Part shown: positions 53,119-61,913 of the stretch, one piece after another
Layout of the letters: each line of letters opens with the position of its first letter
Position numbering within the stretch: position 1 is the first letter of the stretch
DNA from: Kordia zhangzhouensis
Lineage (GTDB): Bacteria; Bacteroidota; Bacteroidia; Flavobacteriales; Flavobacteriaceae
Length of the DNA: 64,000 nt
Reading direction: 5' to 3'
Assembly (NCBI RefSeq): GCF_001005305.1
Contig: NZ_LBMH01000005.1
Coordinates: forward strand, 62,001 to 126,000
Translations under genes and position numbers: made by a program
Notes under the pieces: generated by a model
Told to the model about the DNA's origin: nothing
Database searches by the model: none
The model's input: the letters and a program-made list of their open reading frames with translations, nothing else

Positions 53119-53424
53119 TTAATACTTTTTCACTGTATTTGTTTCTTCTTCTGAACGGATTACATACGTGTACAACCACATTAATGTAAATGATGGCACT
53201 ATATCTGTAAACGGCAAAATTTCTTCAACAAAAGCAATCGCAGCACCAACCTTCCCTGGTACTCCTTTATACATTTTAGTCATTAACCAAGCAGAAACTG
53301 GAGCCCAAATAATATCCGAAACTTCTGCAAAACCAGGAAGTATATACGAAACGTATCCTATCAAATCAAAAATAACGCTGAGTATTAATTTGATTTTTTT
53401 ATTCTTCGTAGCAAGTATAGTCAT
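53119..53424 (-). CDS. small conserved membrane protein
   Basis: This 101-residue protein has two or three membrane helices (LILSVIFDLIGYVSYILPGF; later IVPSFTLMWLYTYVI). Conserved-looking features are SDIIWAPVSAWLMTKMYKGV and AAIAFVEEILPFTDIVPSF. I do not recognise a named family. Its stop abuts the stop of the convergent DUF6787-like gene. Confidence 0.6.
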   Translation of the reverse strand: MTILATKNKKIKLILSVIFDLIGYVSYILPGFAEVSDIIWAPVSAWLMTKMYKGVPGKVGAAIAFVEEILPFTDIVPSFTLMWLYTYVIRSEEETNTVKKY

Positions 53425-53638
53425 ACATGTCAGTCTTTTTTTTTAATAAAGCAATAAAAGTGCCAAGATTAAAAGAAAACAATGAATCGCTCAATAGTAA
53501 TAAAAACAGCGTTTCTTCCCTTAAAAAAATACCTTTCTAACTAACAATATAAATTTTGACAGTTAAACAACTGCATGACAATTCTTTAAAAAACCAAACC
53601 ATTTTTTAAGGCTAAAAAGCAGTAAAAAAATTTATTAT

Positions 53639-53672
53639 TATTTAGACTGAATTAAAATAAAAAGTATATTTG
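53639..53672 (+). promoter_or_regulatory. promoter and possible iron-regulator site of the heme operon
   Basis: TATATTTG (53665-53672) is an exact -7 box 17 bases before the TonB-receptor ATG. An imperfect inverted repeat, roughly TTATTTAGACTGAATTAAAATAA at 53637-53660, covers the -33 region. An AT-rich palindrome here is where a Fur-type repressor would sit in an iron operon; the match is imperfect, so this is inference. Confidence 0.4.
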
Positions 53673-53689
53673 CGTTCAAATTAAATATA

Positions 53690-55777
53690 ATGAGTCTAAA
53701 TAAAAATAATATTCTACTAGTTTTTTGGGTTTTAGTTAGCTCCTATATCAACGCACAAAACAATCAAAACATAAAGAAAGATTCGATTACTGTTGAGTTA
53801 TTAGAAGATGTCATTATCACAGCAACACGTACAAAACGTCAACTTTCTTCCCTTCCATTACCAGCATCGATAGTTTTAAAAAAAGACTTAGAAGCAATTA
53901 ATGCTGTACGGTTGAGTGACATTTTGAATGAGCAAAGCGGCTTGATTACTGTTCCAGATTTTGGTGGTGGCGAAGGAATTCAAATGCAAGGCTTGGATGC
54001 TGCTTATACACTTATTTTAATAGACGGTGTACCACTTATTGGACGTTCAGCTGGAACGTTAGACCTAGACAGAATTACAGTTGGCAACATCAAACAAATT
54101 GAAATTATAAAAGGAGCTTCTTCATCTTTATATGGAAATGAAGCGCTCGGAGGAGTGATTAATATCATCACAGAAACACCTAAATATGGAATCAACGGAA
54201 GTTTACAACAACGTACAGCCTCTTTTGAAACGTATGACACACGTGCAGATATAGGTTACAAAAATGATCAATTCAGCATTTCAGGTTTTATAAACAGGTA
54301 TAGCAGCGGCGGATATGATTTGAACAACAATAGTGTGGGAAATACTGTTGAACCCTTTGAAAATTATACCATTTCATCAAAAGCAACTTATCACTTCTCT
54401 GATAAAACCGATGTGTTTTTTTCTGGAAGATTTTTCACACAACAGCAAGATTACATTGCCTCTGAAAGTTTACAAGGAGAAAGTGATATTAATGAGTGGA
54501 ATATGCATTCAAAATTGACTCACACATTTAATGATAAGTGGGAAAGTTCTTTGGAGTTTTATGTTACTAATTACAGAGCTTCTGAATTTTTGGACGACAC
54601 TTCAAATAATACTCGTTTTAGTGAAGCAACTTTCAATCAAACCATGATTCGACCTGAGTTTCGAACAGTTTATAAAGCTTCTGAAAAAACCTCGTATATC
54701 GCAGGAATTGGTTACACATACGAAACTCTTGATCGTACATACTTCAATGAAAAGCCTCAGTTCAAAGCTCCATATGTATATGCGCAATATGATGGAAATC
54801 CTCTAGAAAGACTGAATGTTATCATTGGAGCTCGTTTTGACAATCACAATGTCTACGCTTCACAATTCAGTCCGAAATTAGCACTTCGCTATGAAATTTC
54901 ACCAAAATTAGCTGTAAAAGGTGCGGTAGGTTATGGTTTTAAAGCACCCGATTTTAGGCAACTCTACTTCAATTTCACCAATGCAACCGTAGGCTATACG
55001 GTAGTGGGATATGACGTTGTTTCCGAAGTCATTGCACAGTTAGCAGCAGAAGGACAAATAGCCAATCAAGTAGTTCCCGTAAGTACTTTTTCAAGCGAAT
55101 TAAAACCTGAAAGTTCTTTAGCCATCAATATTGGATTTGATTACCAACCGACTAAAACACTTTCACTACAAGCAAATCTATTTCGAAATTCAATTGACAA
55201 CCTCATCGATACACGAGTGATTGCCAATAAAACCAACGGGCAAAATGTATTTAGTTACACCAATGTACATGAAGTTTACACGCAAGGTGTAGAATTTTCA
55301 ACGACTTGGAAAATCATCAAGAATCTTCAATTCTCAGCAGGATATCAATTATTATTCGCCAAAGACAAAGCCGCTGAAAAAGCCTTTGACAACGAACAAG
55401 TATTTGCCAGAGAAAACCCAAGTGCGCCATCATTTCAGCTAGAATCGTCAGATTATTTTGGACTATTTAATCGCTCACGACACATGGCAAATGGCAAGCT
55501 TTTCCTCCACATTCCAAAGTGGAACATAAACACAAACATTCGAGCAGTATATCGCAGTAAATATGGCATAGCTGATTCTAACGGAAATGGCTACTTAGAC
55601 CACTATGACAATTTTGTAAGTGGCTATACGATTTGGGATTTAGCCATCAACAAAACCATGTATAAACATTACACTTTTGGTTTTGGTATTGACAATCTTT
55701 TTGGCTTTACCGATGCGCAAAACATCAGCAATATCGCTGGACGAATTATATACGGAAACCTAACAATTCAATTTTAA
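53690..55777 (+). CDS. TonB-dependent receptor (heme/iron type)
   Basis: This 695-residue outer-membrane receptor has a signal peptide (ending INAQ near 23), a plug domain (about 35-155: EDVIITATRTKRQLSSLPLP, DILNEQSGLITVPDFGGGEG, then IEIIKGASSSLYGNEALGGV), and a beta-barrel ending YGNLTIQF. It lacks the carboxypeptidase-like N-terminal domain of SusC receptors. A segment FKAPDFRQLYFNF resembles the FRAP box of heme receptors; LKPESS comes after. HmuY-like and reductase genes downstream support heme or iron as substrate. It is the first gene of a six-gene operon. Confidence 0.88.
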   Translation: MSLNKNNILLVFWVLVSSYINAQNNQNIKKDSITVELLEDVIITATRTKRQLSSLPLPASIVLKKDLEAINAVRLSDILNEQSGLITVPDFGGGEGIQMQGLDAAYTLILIDGVPLIGRSAGTLDLDRITVGNIKQIEIIKGASSSLYGNEALGGVINIITETPKYGINGSLQQRTASFETYDTRADIGYKNDQFSISGFINRYSSGGYDLNNNSVGNTVEPFENYTISSKATYHFSDKTDVFFSGRFFTQQQDYIASESLQGESDINEWNMHSKLTHTFNDKWESSLEFYVTNYRASEFLDDTSNNTRFSEATFNQTMIRPEFRTVYKASEKTSYIAGIGYTYETLDRTYFNEKPQFKAPYVYAQYDGNPLERLNVIIGARFDNHNVYASQFSPKLALRYEISPKLAVKGAVGYGFKAPDFRQLYFNFTNATVGYTVVGYDVVSEVIAQLAAEGQIANQVVPVSTFSSELKPESSLAINIGFDYQPTKTLSLQANLFRNSIDNLIDTRVIANKTNGQNVFSYTNVHEVYTQGVEFSTTWKIIKNLQFSAGYQLLFAKDKAAEKAFDNEQVFARENPSAPSFQLESSDYFGLFNRSRHMANGKLFLHIPKWNINTNIRAVYRSKYGIADSNGNGYLDHYDNFVSGYTIWDLAINKTMYKHYTFGFGIDNLFGFTDAQNISNIAGRIIYGNLTIQF

Positions 55778-55800
55778 CTATTATTAAATACTAAATTAAC

Positions 55801-56430
55801 ATGAAAACTATCAAATTTTTAGCAATCGCCTTACTATTCGTAGGATTCATTTCTTGTAACAATGACGATGATGCAACCCCTGAATTGCTTCCAGTAAACT
55901 CTGAAACTATTAGCAACTTACACGCTCCGCAAAATGGCGGTCAAGGACAACCTGTTTCAGGTGCTTTTGCAAAATTTAACTTTGCTACAGGAGAAACAAC
56001 TACTAGTGATACAGAATGGGATATTGCCTTTAGAGGAACTTCTATCATTGTAAATGGTGGTACTTCTTTAGGAACTACTGATGAGCCAGAACGTACTGGA
56101 AATGCCGCAGTATACATCGCTAACGGAAGCATGAGCTCTATTACAGAAGTAGCAACTGAACACTTAATGCAAGATAGCGCAACTAGTTATGCCATTGCAA
56201 CAGGAAGTGGAAACGGTTGGTATACATATGCAGGTCCTCCATCACACGTAATCAATCCAACACCTGGAAAAATATTAGTAATCAGAACACATGATGGAAA
56301 ATATGCAAAAGTTGAAATTTTAAGTTACTATAAAGATGCGCCTGCTAATCCTGATGCATTTGTTGATGAAAGCCGCTACTTTACCTTCAACTTTGTGTAT
56401 CAACCAAATGACAATGTGACCAATTTTTAA
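55801..56430 (+). CDS. HmuY-family heme-binding lipoprotein
   Basis: This 209-residue lipoprotein (FVGFISCNND, Cys19) matches HmuY proteins: DTEWDIAFRGTSIIVNGGTS near 70-89, GSGNGWYTYAGPPSHVINPT near 135-154, and KILVIRTHDGKYAKVEILSY near 157-176. HmuY captures heme outside the cell and delivers it to the receptor. Possible axial ligands are H121, M123, H149 and H164; I cannot say which are used. It is 23 bases after the receptor gene, as in hmuYR-like loci. Confidence 0.88.
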   Translation: MKTIKFLAIALLFVGFISCNNDDDATPELLPVNSETISNLHAPQNGGQGQPVSGAFAKFNFATGETTTSDTEWDIAFRGTSIIVNGGTSLGTTDEPERTGNAAVYIANGSMSSITEVATEHLMQDSATSYAIATGSGNGWYTYAGPPSHVINPTPGKILVIRTHDGKYAKVEILSYYKDAPANPDAFVDESRYFTFNFVYQPNDNVTNF

Positions 56431-56482
56431 ACATCCATATAAAAATATACAGATTAATTCAATCTATTAGACAATAATTCAA

Positions 56483-57388
56483 ATGAAAAAAATCGCAACA
56501 CTATTCGCTTTTTCTCTACTAATCATAGGAATTACCAATGCACAAAGCAAAAAGAAAAAAGATCGAAACGCCATCAAAGAAATGTGTGGCTGTTTTGAAG
56601 TAACCTTCAACTTTGCAGAAACATTCAATTATAGCAATGATTCATTATACAAACCTTCTGAAAATAAAGTTGCAAAAGGTTTGGAATGGGCACAATTAGT
56701 GGTGGATGAAAACAATAAAATTTCGATACAACATTTACTTCAAGTTGGAAATCCTGCAAAACCGCATATCGTAAAACACTGGCGACAAGATTGGCTATAT
56801 GAAAACACTGATTTTTACATGTACAACGGAAACAATAACTGGGTTTATGAGAAAAAGTCTAAAACTGATGTAAAAAAACAATGGACGCAAAAAGTATATC
56901 AAGTAGACGACAGTCCTCGTTATGAAGGCTCAGCAACTTGGGTACATGTAGATGGAAAAAGTTTCTGGGAAAATACTACAGATGCTCCGTTACCAAGACG
57001 CGAATACACAAAACGTAGCGATTATAATGTAACGGTTCGTGGAAATAGACATGAAATCACAACCGAAGGTTGGGTTCACGATCAAGACAATCTAAAAGTA
57101 GTTCGAGAAGAAGAAAAAAATGATATCATCATCGCTAGCGAAAAAGGATACAATGTGTACAAACGTGTAGATGATAGTCGTTGCAAGGCTGCTGCAGACT
57201 GGTGGAAAGAACACCAAGAAAAATGGGCAAAAGTTCGTGACAAGTGGGACGAAGTATTCAGCCGAAACACGAACCTATCTTTAGAAGCAAAAGTAGATAA
57301 TAAAGTGCTATACAAACATTTATTTGCTGATAACATAACCAAAGAAAATGACATCAACGAAGTCATTGAATCTTTTGTAAAAAAATAA
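56483..57388 (+). CDS. DUF6607-type periplasmic protein
   Basis: This 301-residue protein has a signal peptide (ending TNAQ near 21) and resembles DUF6607 proteins: EMCGCFEVTFNFAETFNYSN near 33-52, VKHWRQDWLYENTDFYMYNG near 97-116, and SDYNVTVRGNRHEITTEGWV near 180-199. Two close Cys (C34, C36) lie after the signal peptide. It is rich in Trp and Tyr. Function unknown. I recall such genes beside HmuY/PepSY genes in Bacteroidota. It lies in the operon, 3 bases before the ankyrin gene. Confidence 0.75.
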   Translation: MKKIATLFAFSLLIIGITNAQSKKKKDRNAIKEMCGCFEVTFNFAETFNYSNDSLYKPSENKVAKGLEWAQLVVDENNKISIQHLLQVGNPAKPHIVKHWRQDWLYENTDFYMYNGNNNWVYEKKSKTDVKKQWTQKVYQVDDSPRYEGSATWVHVDGKSFWENTTDAPLPRREYTKRSDYNVTVRGNRHEITTEGWVHDQDNLKVVREEEKNDIIIASEKGYNVYKRVDDSRCKAAADWWKEHQEKWAKVRDKWDEVFSRNTNLSLEAKVDNKVLYKHLFADNITKENDINEVIESFVKK

Positions 57389-57391
57389 AAC

Positions 57392-58891
57392 ATGAAACAA
57401 CTCCAACTAATCGTAGCTAGTATTTTATTATGTGCGATAGGGTACAGCAATGCACAAGAAACCAATGCTTTTTTAAGTAGAGCGTACTGGAAAACCAATC
57501 CTAGTATTGCAGATATTGACAAAAAAATAGCGGAAGGAAACGATATTGCACAACTAGATCACAATATGTTTGATGCCGTTTCTATGGCGTTGATTGAAAA
57601 AACAGACAATAAAACCATTAAATATTTGCTTTCCAAAAAAGGAAACGACGTCAACAAACTCACACATGATGGACGAACCTACATTTTTTGGGCAGCATAT
57701 AGAAACAATCTGGAAATGATGCGATTTTTAGTTGAAAAAGGTGCGAACACAAACATTACAGACAGTCACGGATATTCTATTGTAAATTTTGCAGCCGTCA
57801 CAGGTCAGGTAAACCCTGAACTGTACGATCTCTGTTTAATGTATGGCGCAAATTTCAAAAAAGATACCAATCACGATGGCGCAAACGTACTGCTGTTAGT
57901 AACACCTTTTGCTAAAAATTACGACATTATTCAATACTTTCTCTCAAAAGGAGTTTCGCTTGAAGATACAGATGCAAATGGTAACGGAATTTTCAGTTAT
58001 GCCGCAAAAGCAGGAAATATTCCAATCATGAAGCGTTTACTCAAAGAAGGTATTGATCCAAAACGTACGAGTACAAAAGGAGAAAACGCAATTATATTTG
58101 CAAGTCGTGGTTTGCGTAGAAAAACCAATACTCTTGAAACGTTCAAATACTTAGTATCATTAGGAATTACGCCAAATGTGACCACTACAGAAGGAGAAAC
58201 CCCTTTACACTCACTTGCAAGTAAATCGGAAGACATTGCTGTATTCAAATATTTTGTGGGAGAAGGTGTAAATGTAAACCAAGTAGATAAAGACGGAAAT
58301 ACAGCACTGTTAAATGCCTCTTATAGAAATAATGAAGATGTAATTCGTTACCTAGCAGAGTATACAAAAAACATCAACTCTCAAAACAAAGAAGGTCATT
58401 CTGCTTTGACAAATGCGATATACAGAAACTCTCCAGAAGTAGTTGCATTTTTATTGGAAAAAGGAGCTAATATCAATGTTGTAGATAAGGAACAACATAA
58501 CCTTGCGTTTTACCTGTTGAAAAACTACCATACAAAGAACATGAACAACTTTGCGCAAAAGCTTGCCTTATTAAAGGCCAAAGGTTTTAATTTTTTAAAG
58601 CCGCAAACTAATGGAAATACTCTATTTCACTTAGCATTAGACGCAGAAAATATAGAACTTCTCAAATATGTACACTCGTTAGGTATAAACGTTAATCAAC
58701 AAAATAACGACGGAATTGCTCCACTACATATAGCAGCGATGAAAGCAAAGAGTACAAAAATTCTTAAATACTTACTTTCTATGGGTGCTGATAAATCGCA
58801 AAAAACAGACTTTGAAGAAAGTGCGTACGATCTTGCCAAAGAAAATGAGTTGTTACAGCAACAAAAAATAGACATTTCATTTCTTCAATAA
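57392..58891 (+). CDS. secreted ankyrin-repeat protein
   Basis: This 499-residue protein has a Sec signal peptide (ending SNAQ near 22) and about 11-12 ankyrin repeats from residue 65 to the end, for example DGRTYIFWAAYRNNLEMMRF, DANGNGIFSYAAKAGNIPIM, DGNTALLNASYRNNEDVIRY and DGIAPLHIAAMKAKSTKILK. Ankyrin stacks bind proteins. A signal peptide places it in the periplasm, so it may hold together operon partners. It lies between DUF6607 and DUF2271 with gaps of 3 and 12 bases. No enzymatic domain is visible. Confidence 0.85.
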   Translation: MKQLQLIVASILLCAIGYSNAQETNAFLSRAYWKTNPSIADIDKKIAEGNDIAQLDHNMFDAVSMALIEKTDNKTIKYLLSKKGNDVNKLTHDGRTYIFWAAYRNNLEMMRFLVEKGANTNITDSHGYSIVNFAAVTGQVNPELYDLCLMYGANFKKDTNHDGANVLLLVTPFAKNYDIIQYFLSKGVSLEDTDANGNGIFSYAAKAGNIPIMKRLLKEGIDPKRTSTKGENAIIFASRGLRRKTNTLETFKYLVSLGITPNVTTTEGETPLHSLASKSEDIAVFKYFVGEGVNVNQVDKDGNTALLNASYRNNEDVIRYLAEYTKNINSQNKEGHSALTNAIYRNSPEVVAFLLEKGANINVVDKEQHNLAFYLLKNYHTKNMNNFAQKLALLKAKGFNFLKPQTNGNTLFHLALDAENIELLKYVHSLGINVNQQNNDGIAPLHIAAMKAKSTKILKYLLSMGADKSQKTDFEESAYDLAKENELLQQQKIDISFLQ

Positions 58892-58903
58892 AAAATAAAA
58901 AGC

Positions 58904-59401
58904 ATGAAAAAATCAATAATTAACACGCTCACTGTACTCAGTCTAGTTACAGCATTTGTCATGATGGGCTTTACCTCTATCGGTTCAAGTTCAAAATACA
59001 AATGCATGATTCAAATGAAAAACTATACAGGTGAAGGCGCATATGTGGTAATCTCTTTACTAGATGCTAACGGAAAATATGTAGAAACACTATATGTACA
59101 AGGAAATGATGACGAATGGTACTCCGACATTACTGAGTGGTGGAAATTTTACGGAAAAAGACGTCCCAATATTGATTCGATTACTGGAGAAACTATCAGT
59201 GGCGGCGAACGAAAGATAAGTGTGATTGAAATTCCGGATGATAAAATTGACACAGGTTATAAAATTCGTTTTGAAACTGCTGTAGAAGATCAAGAATATC
59301 ATGTTGAAGACGTTCAATTTGAACTAACCTCACAAACGGTAAAAAGTAAAGTTGAAGGAAACGGATTCATTCGCTACGTTCGTATGATTCCTCAAAAATA
59401 A
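58904..59401 (+). CDS. DUF2271 periplasmic protein
   Basis: This 165-residue protein has a signal peptide or N-terminal anchor (TVLSLVTAFVMMGFTSIG). It matches DUF2271: YVVISLLDANGKYVETLYVQ near 48-67, WYSDITEWWKFYGKRRPNID near 72-91, and DSITGETISGGERKISVIEI near 91-110. DUF2271 genes are typically paired with PepSY-domain genes, as here, 10 bases upstream of the PepSY-flavodoxin gene. It could bind a ligand or serve as an accessory of the reductase; function is unknown. Confidence 0.83.
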   Translation: MKKSIINTLTVLSLVTAFVMMGFTSIGSSSKYKCMIQMKNYTGEGAYVVISLLDANGKYVETLYVQGNDDEWYSDITEWWKFYGKRRPNIDSITGETISGGERKISVIEIPDDKIDTGYKIRFETAVEDQEYHVEDVQFELTSQTVKSKVEGNGFIRYVRMIPQK

Positions 59402-59411
59402 CCATTGATTC

Positions 59412-61607
59412 ATGACAATTTCTATATGGAGATATAGCCATTTACTCTTGGCTATATCTTCTTCGCTATTTATCACACTTGCTTCTATCACAGGAATCAT
59501 CCTAGCCTTTGAACCTGTTTCCAATCAGTTAGAAACCTACGCTATTCACAACTTAGATAACGTTTCTGTGGCAACAACCATTACTGCGCTTCAACACACC
59601 TATAAAGAAGTTATAGAACTACAAGTAACGAATGATAATTTTGTAACTGCTTCCGTGATTACCCACATGGGCGACAGCGAAACGTTTTACATTAATCCCA
59701 TTACTGGAAAAAAGCTCGGCGAACTCAAAGAAAAAGCAACTCTCTTTAAATTTGCCACCAATCTACATCGTTCATTATTCTTAAAAAGTACTGGGCGTTT
59801 CATTGTTGGTATTGTATCTCTTCTACTCTTCTTACTACTCTTCTCGGGAATCATACTCATTGCCAAACGTCAAGGTGGCGTCAAACGATTCTTTTCCAAC
59901 GTTGTAAAAGAGAATTTTTTACAATACTATCACATTCAACTCGGAAAACTATTCTTCATTCCGCTTGCAATCATTACACTTACAGGAATATATCTTTCTA
60001 TAGAAAAATTTTCGCTGCTGCCAAATCATCAAATTACACATACAACAGCTTTTATAAATAACTACACTACCAAAGCACCCAAAGATTTTCCTATTTTTCA
60101 ACAAACAACTTTAAGTGATGTAAAAAGTATAACGTTTCCTTTTTCAAAAGATGTAGAAGATTACTTTTTAGTCAAACTCAAAAATAAAGAGCTACAAATA
60201 CATCAATACGCAGGTGAAGTACTTAGTTCTTACGAATATCCTTGGGTTGCTATTACATCGTATTGGAGTTTGTTGCTGCATACAGGACAAGGTTCTATAC
60301 TTTGGGCTATCGTATTAGGATTAGCATGCATCACATTAATATTCTTTATGTACTCGGGCTTTCAAATGACACTAAAGCGAACCAAAAAACAACTAATTCT
60401 AAAAAATAAATTTACTAAAGACGAAGCCGAATTTATCATTTTAGTGGGTTCAGAAACAGGAAGCACCTATCGTTTTGCACATCTCTTTTTTGAAGCGTTA
60501 CTATCTACAAAGAACAAAGCTTTCATTGCTCAACTCAATGATTATAACTCATTCGCTGTTGCTAAACAATTGATTGTTTTTACAGCAACATACGGCGATG
60601 GAGATGCTCCAACTAACGCAAAAAAGTTTCAGGAGTTACTTGCTTCAATTCCGCAGCAAAATTCTATTAAATACAGTGTTATCGGTTTTGGCTCATTAAT
60701 GTATCCACAGTATTGTAAATATGCAGTAGATGTTGAAAATCGATTAGCCCAACATCCTAATTTTGAAGCATTCATGCCACTTTTCAAGATTAACAACCAA
60801 TCTTTTACAGCATTTCAAAGTTGGGCAAATCAATGGATAGCACATACGGGAATTCCATTGACAATTAAACAGCCTAAAGCAAGTATCGATCTAAAAAAAT
60901 TACGCTCATTCACAGTATTAAAACGTTCTGAACTCAATACTGATGCAACTTTCTTAATTCAATTACAACCTCATAAAAAACAAAAATTTCAATCGGGAGA
61001 TTTGTTAACGTTTTATCCTGAAAATGATTTAATCCCACGCAAATACTCCATTGGAAAAATAAATAACACTATTGTGTTAAGTATCAAAAGACACGAATTT
61101 GGCATCTGTTCGCGCTATTTAAGTCAACAATCAACGCAAGATATTGTAAAGGCGAAAATTGAACGAAATCACGAATTTCATTTTCCTAAATACGCTAAAG
61201 AAATTGTCATGATTGCAAACGGTACAGGAATTGGCCCTTTTTTAGGAATGATTGATGAAAACAAACAACGCAAAAAAGTACACCTATTTTGGGGAACTCG
61301 GACAAAAGCTTCCACAGAAATCTATAAAGACATTTTGAATGAAGGATTGCAAAACAAGCAACTTACTAGTTTACATATTGCATATTCACAAGAAACAGGC
61401 ATCAAACAATACGTTCAAGAGTTGATTGCAGTGCAAGCAGAAAAAATTGCGTCCTTATTAAAAAATGAAGGTGTCATCATGATTTGTGGATCTGTTGCCA
61501 TGCAAAATCAAGTATTACAAACACTTGAAAAAATAACGACAATGCAGCTTGCACAACCTTTGAGTGATTTTGAGCATGCTGAACAATTAAAAATGGATTG
61601 TTATTAA
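59412..61607 (+). CDS. PepSY-flavodoxin-NAD(P)H reductase fusion
   Basis: This 731-residue membrane flavoenzyme has a PepSY-associated domain with four membrane helices (about 8-35, 130-155, 178-200, 290-320; between the first two is the PepSY loop, HMGDSETFYINPITGKKLGE). A flavodoxin domain follows (about 340-480; VGSETGSTYRFAHLF binds FMN). The C-terminal ferredoxin-reductase-like part has PRKYSIGKINNT for FAD and NGTGIGPFLGMI for NAD(P)H. It would pass electrons from cytoplasmic NAD(P)H to the periplasmic side, probably reducing iron or heme. It is the last gene of the operon. Confidence 0.88.
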   Translation: MTISIWRYSHLLLAISSSLFITLASITGIILAFEPVSNQLETYAIHNLDNVSVATTITALQHTYKEVIELQVTNDNFVTASVITHMGDSETFYINPITGKKLGELKEKATLFKFATNLHRSLFLKSTGRFIVGIVSLLLFLLLFSGIILIAKRQGGVKRFFSNVVKENFLQYYHIQLGKLFFIPLAIITLTGIYLSIEKFSLLPNHQITHTTAFINNYTTKAPKDFPIFQQTTLSDVKSITFPFSKDVEDYFLVKLKNKELQIHQYAGEVLSSYEYPWVAITSYWSLLLHTGQGSILWAIVLGLACITLIFFMYSGFQMTLKRTKKQLILKNKFTKDEAEFIILVGSETGSTYRFAHLFFEALLSTKNKAFIAQLNDYNSFAVAKQLIVFTATYGDGDAPTNAKKFQELLASIPQQNSIKYSVIGFGSLMYPQYCKYAVDVENRLAQHPNFEAFMPLFKINNQSFTAFQSWANQWIAHTGIPLTIKQPKASIDLKKLRSFTVLKRSELNTDATFLIQLQPHKKQKFQSGDLLTFYPENDLIPRKYSIGKINNTIVLSIKRHEFGICSRYLSQQSTQDIVKAKIERNHEFHFPKYAKEIVMIANGTGIGPFLGMIDENKQRKKVHLFWGTRTKASTEIYKDILNEGLQNKQLTSLHIAYSQETGIKQYVQELIAVQAEKIASLLKNEGVIMICGSVAMQNQVLQTLEKITTMQLAQPLSDFEHAEQLKMDCY

Positions 61608-61913
61608 CATCCTATAAAAACAAAGTAACATACATCAATTCAATCGATTGGAAGCTTGCATGTTTCAATAGCTAGTATAAATTGTTCTGAAATTTTACCT
61701 AACCGATTGACAAAAAAGGTACTAAATCTGTCTCTAATTAAGCTGAATAACTTACCGTTTAGTGTACGTTTTTATTAAAAAATACTATATTTAATTCTTT
61801 AATTAACGGGAATACAAACCCGTTATGTATCACTTATAAATTTTAAAAATTACTCTATCTAAATAAAGAAGATTCATTTAATCTTACTATTATAAACAAT
61901 ATTATCATCGCAA
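61608..61913. other. intergenic region with no gene recognised
   Basis: There are 306 bases between the reductase gene and the propeller lipoprotein. I see no ORF, clear hairpin terminator or repeat. It is AT-rich and presumably holds the promoter of the following gene; a clean TAnnTTTG was not found. Confidence 0.4.
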
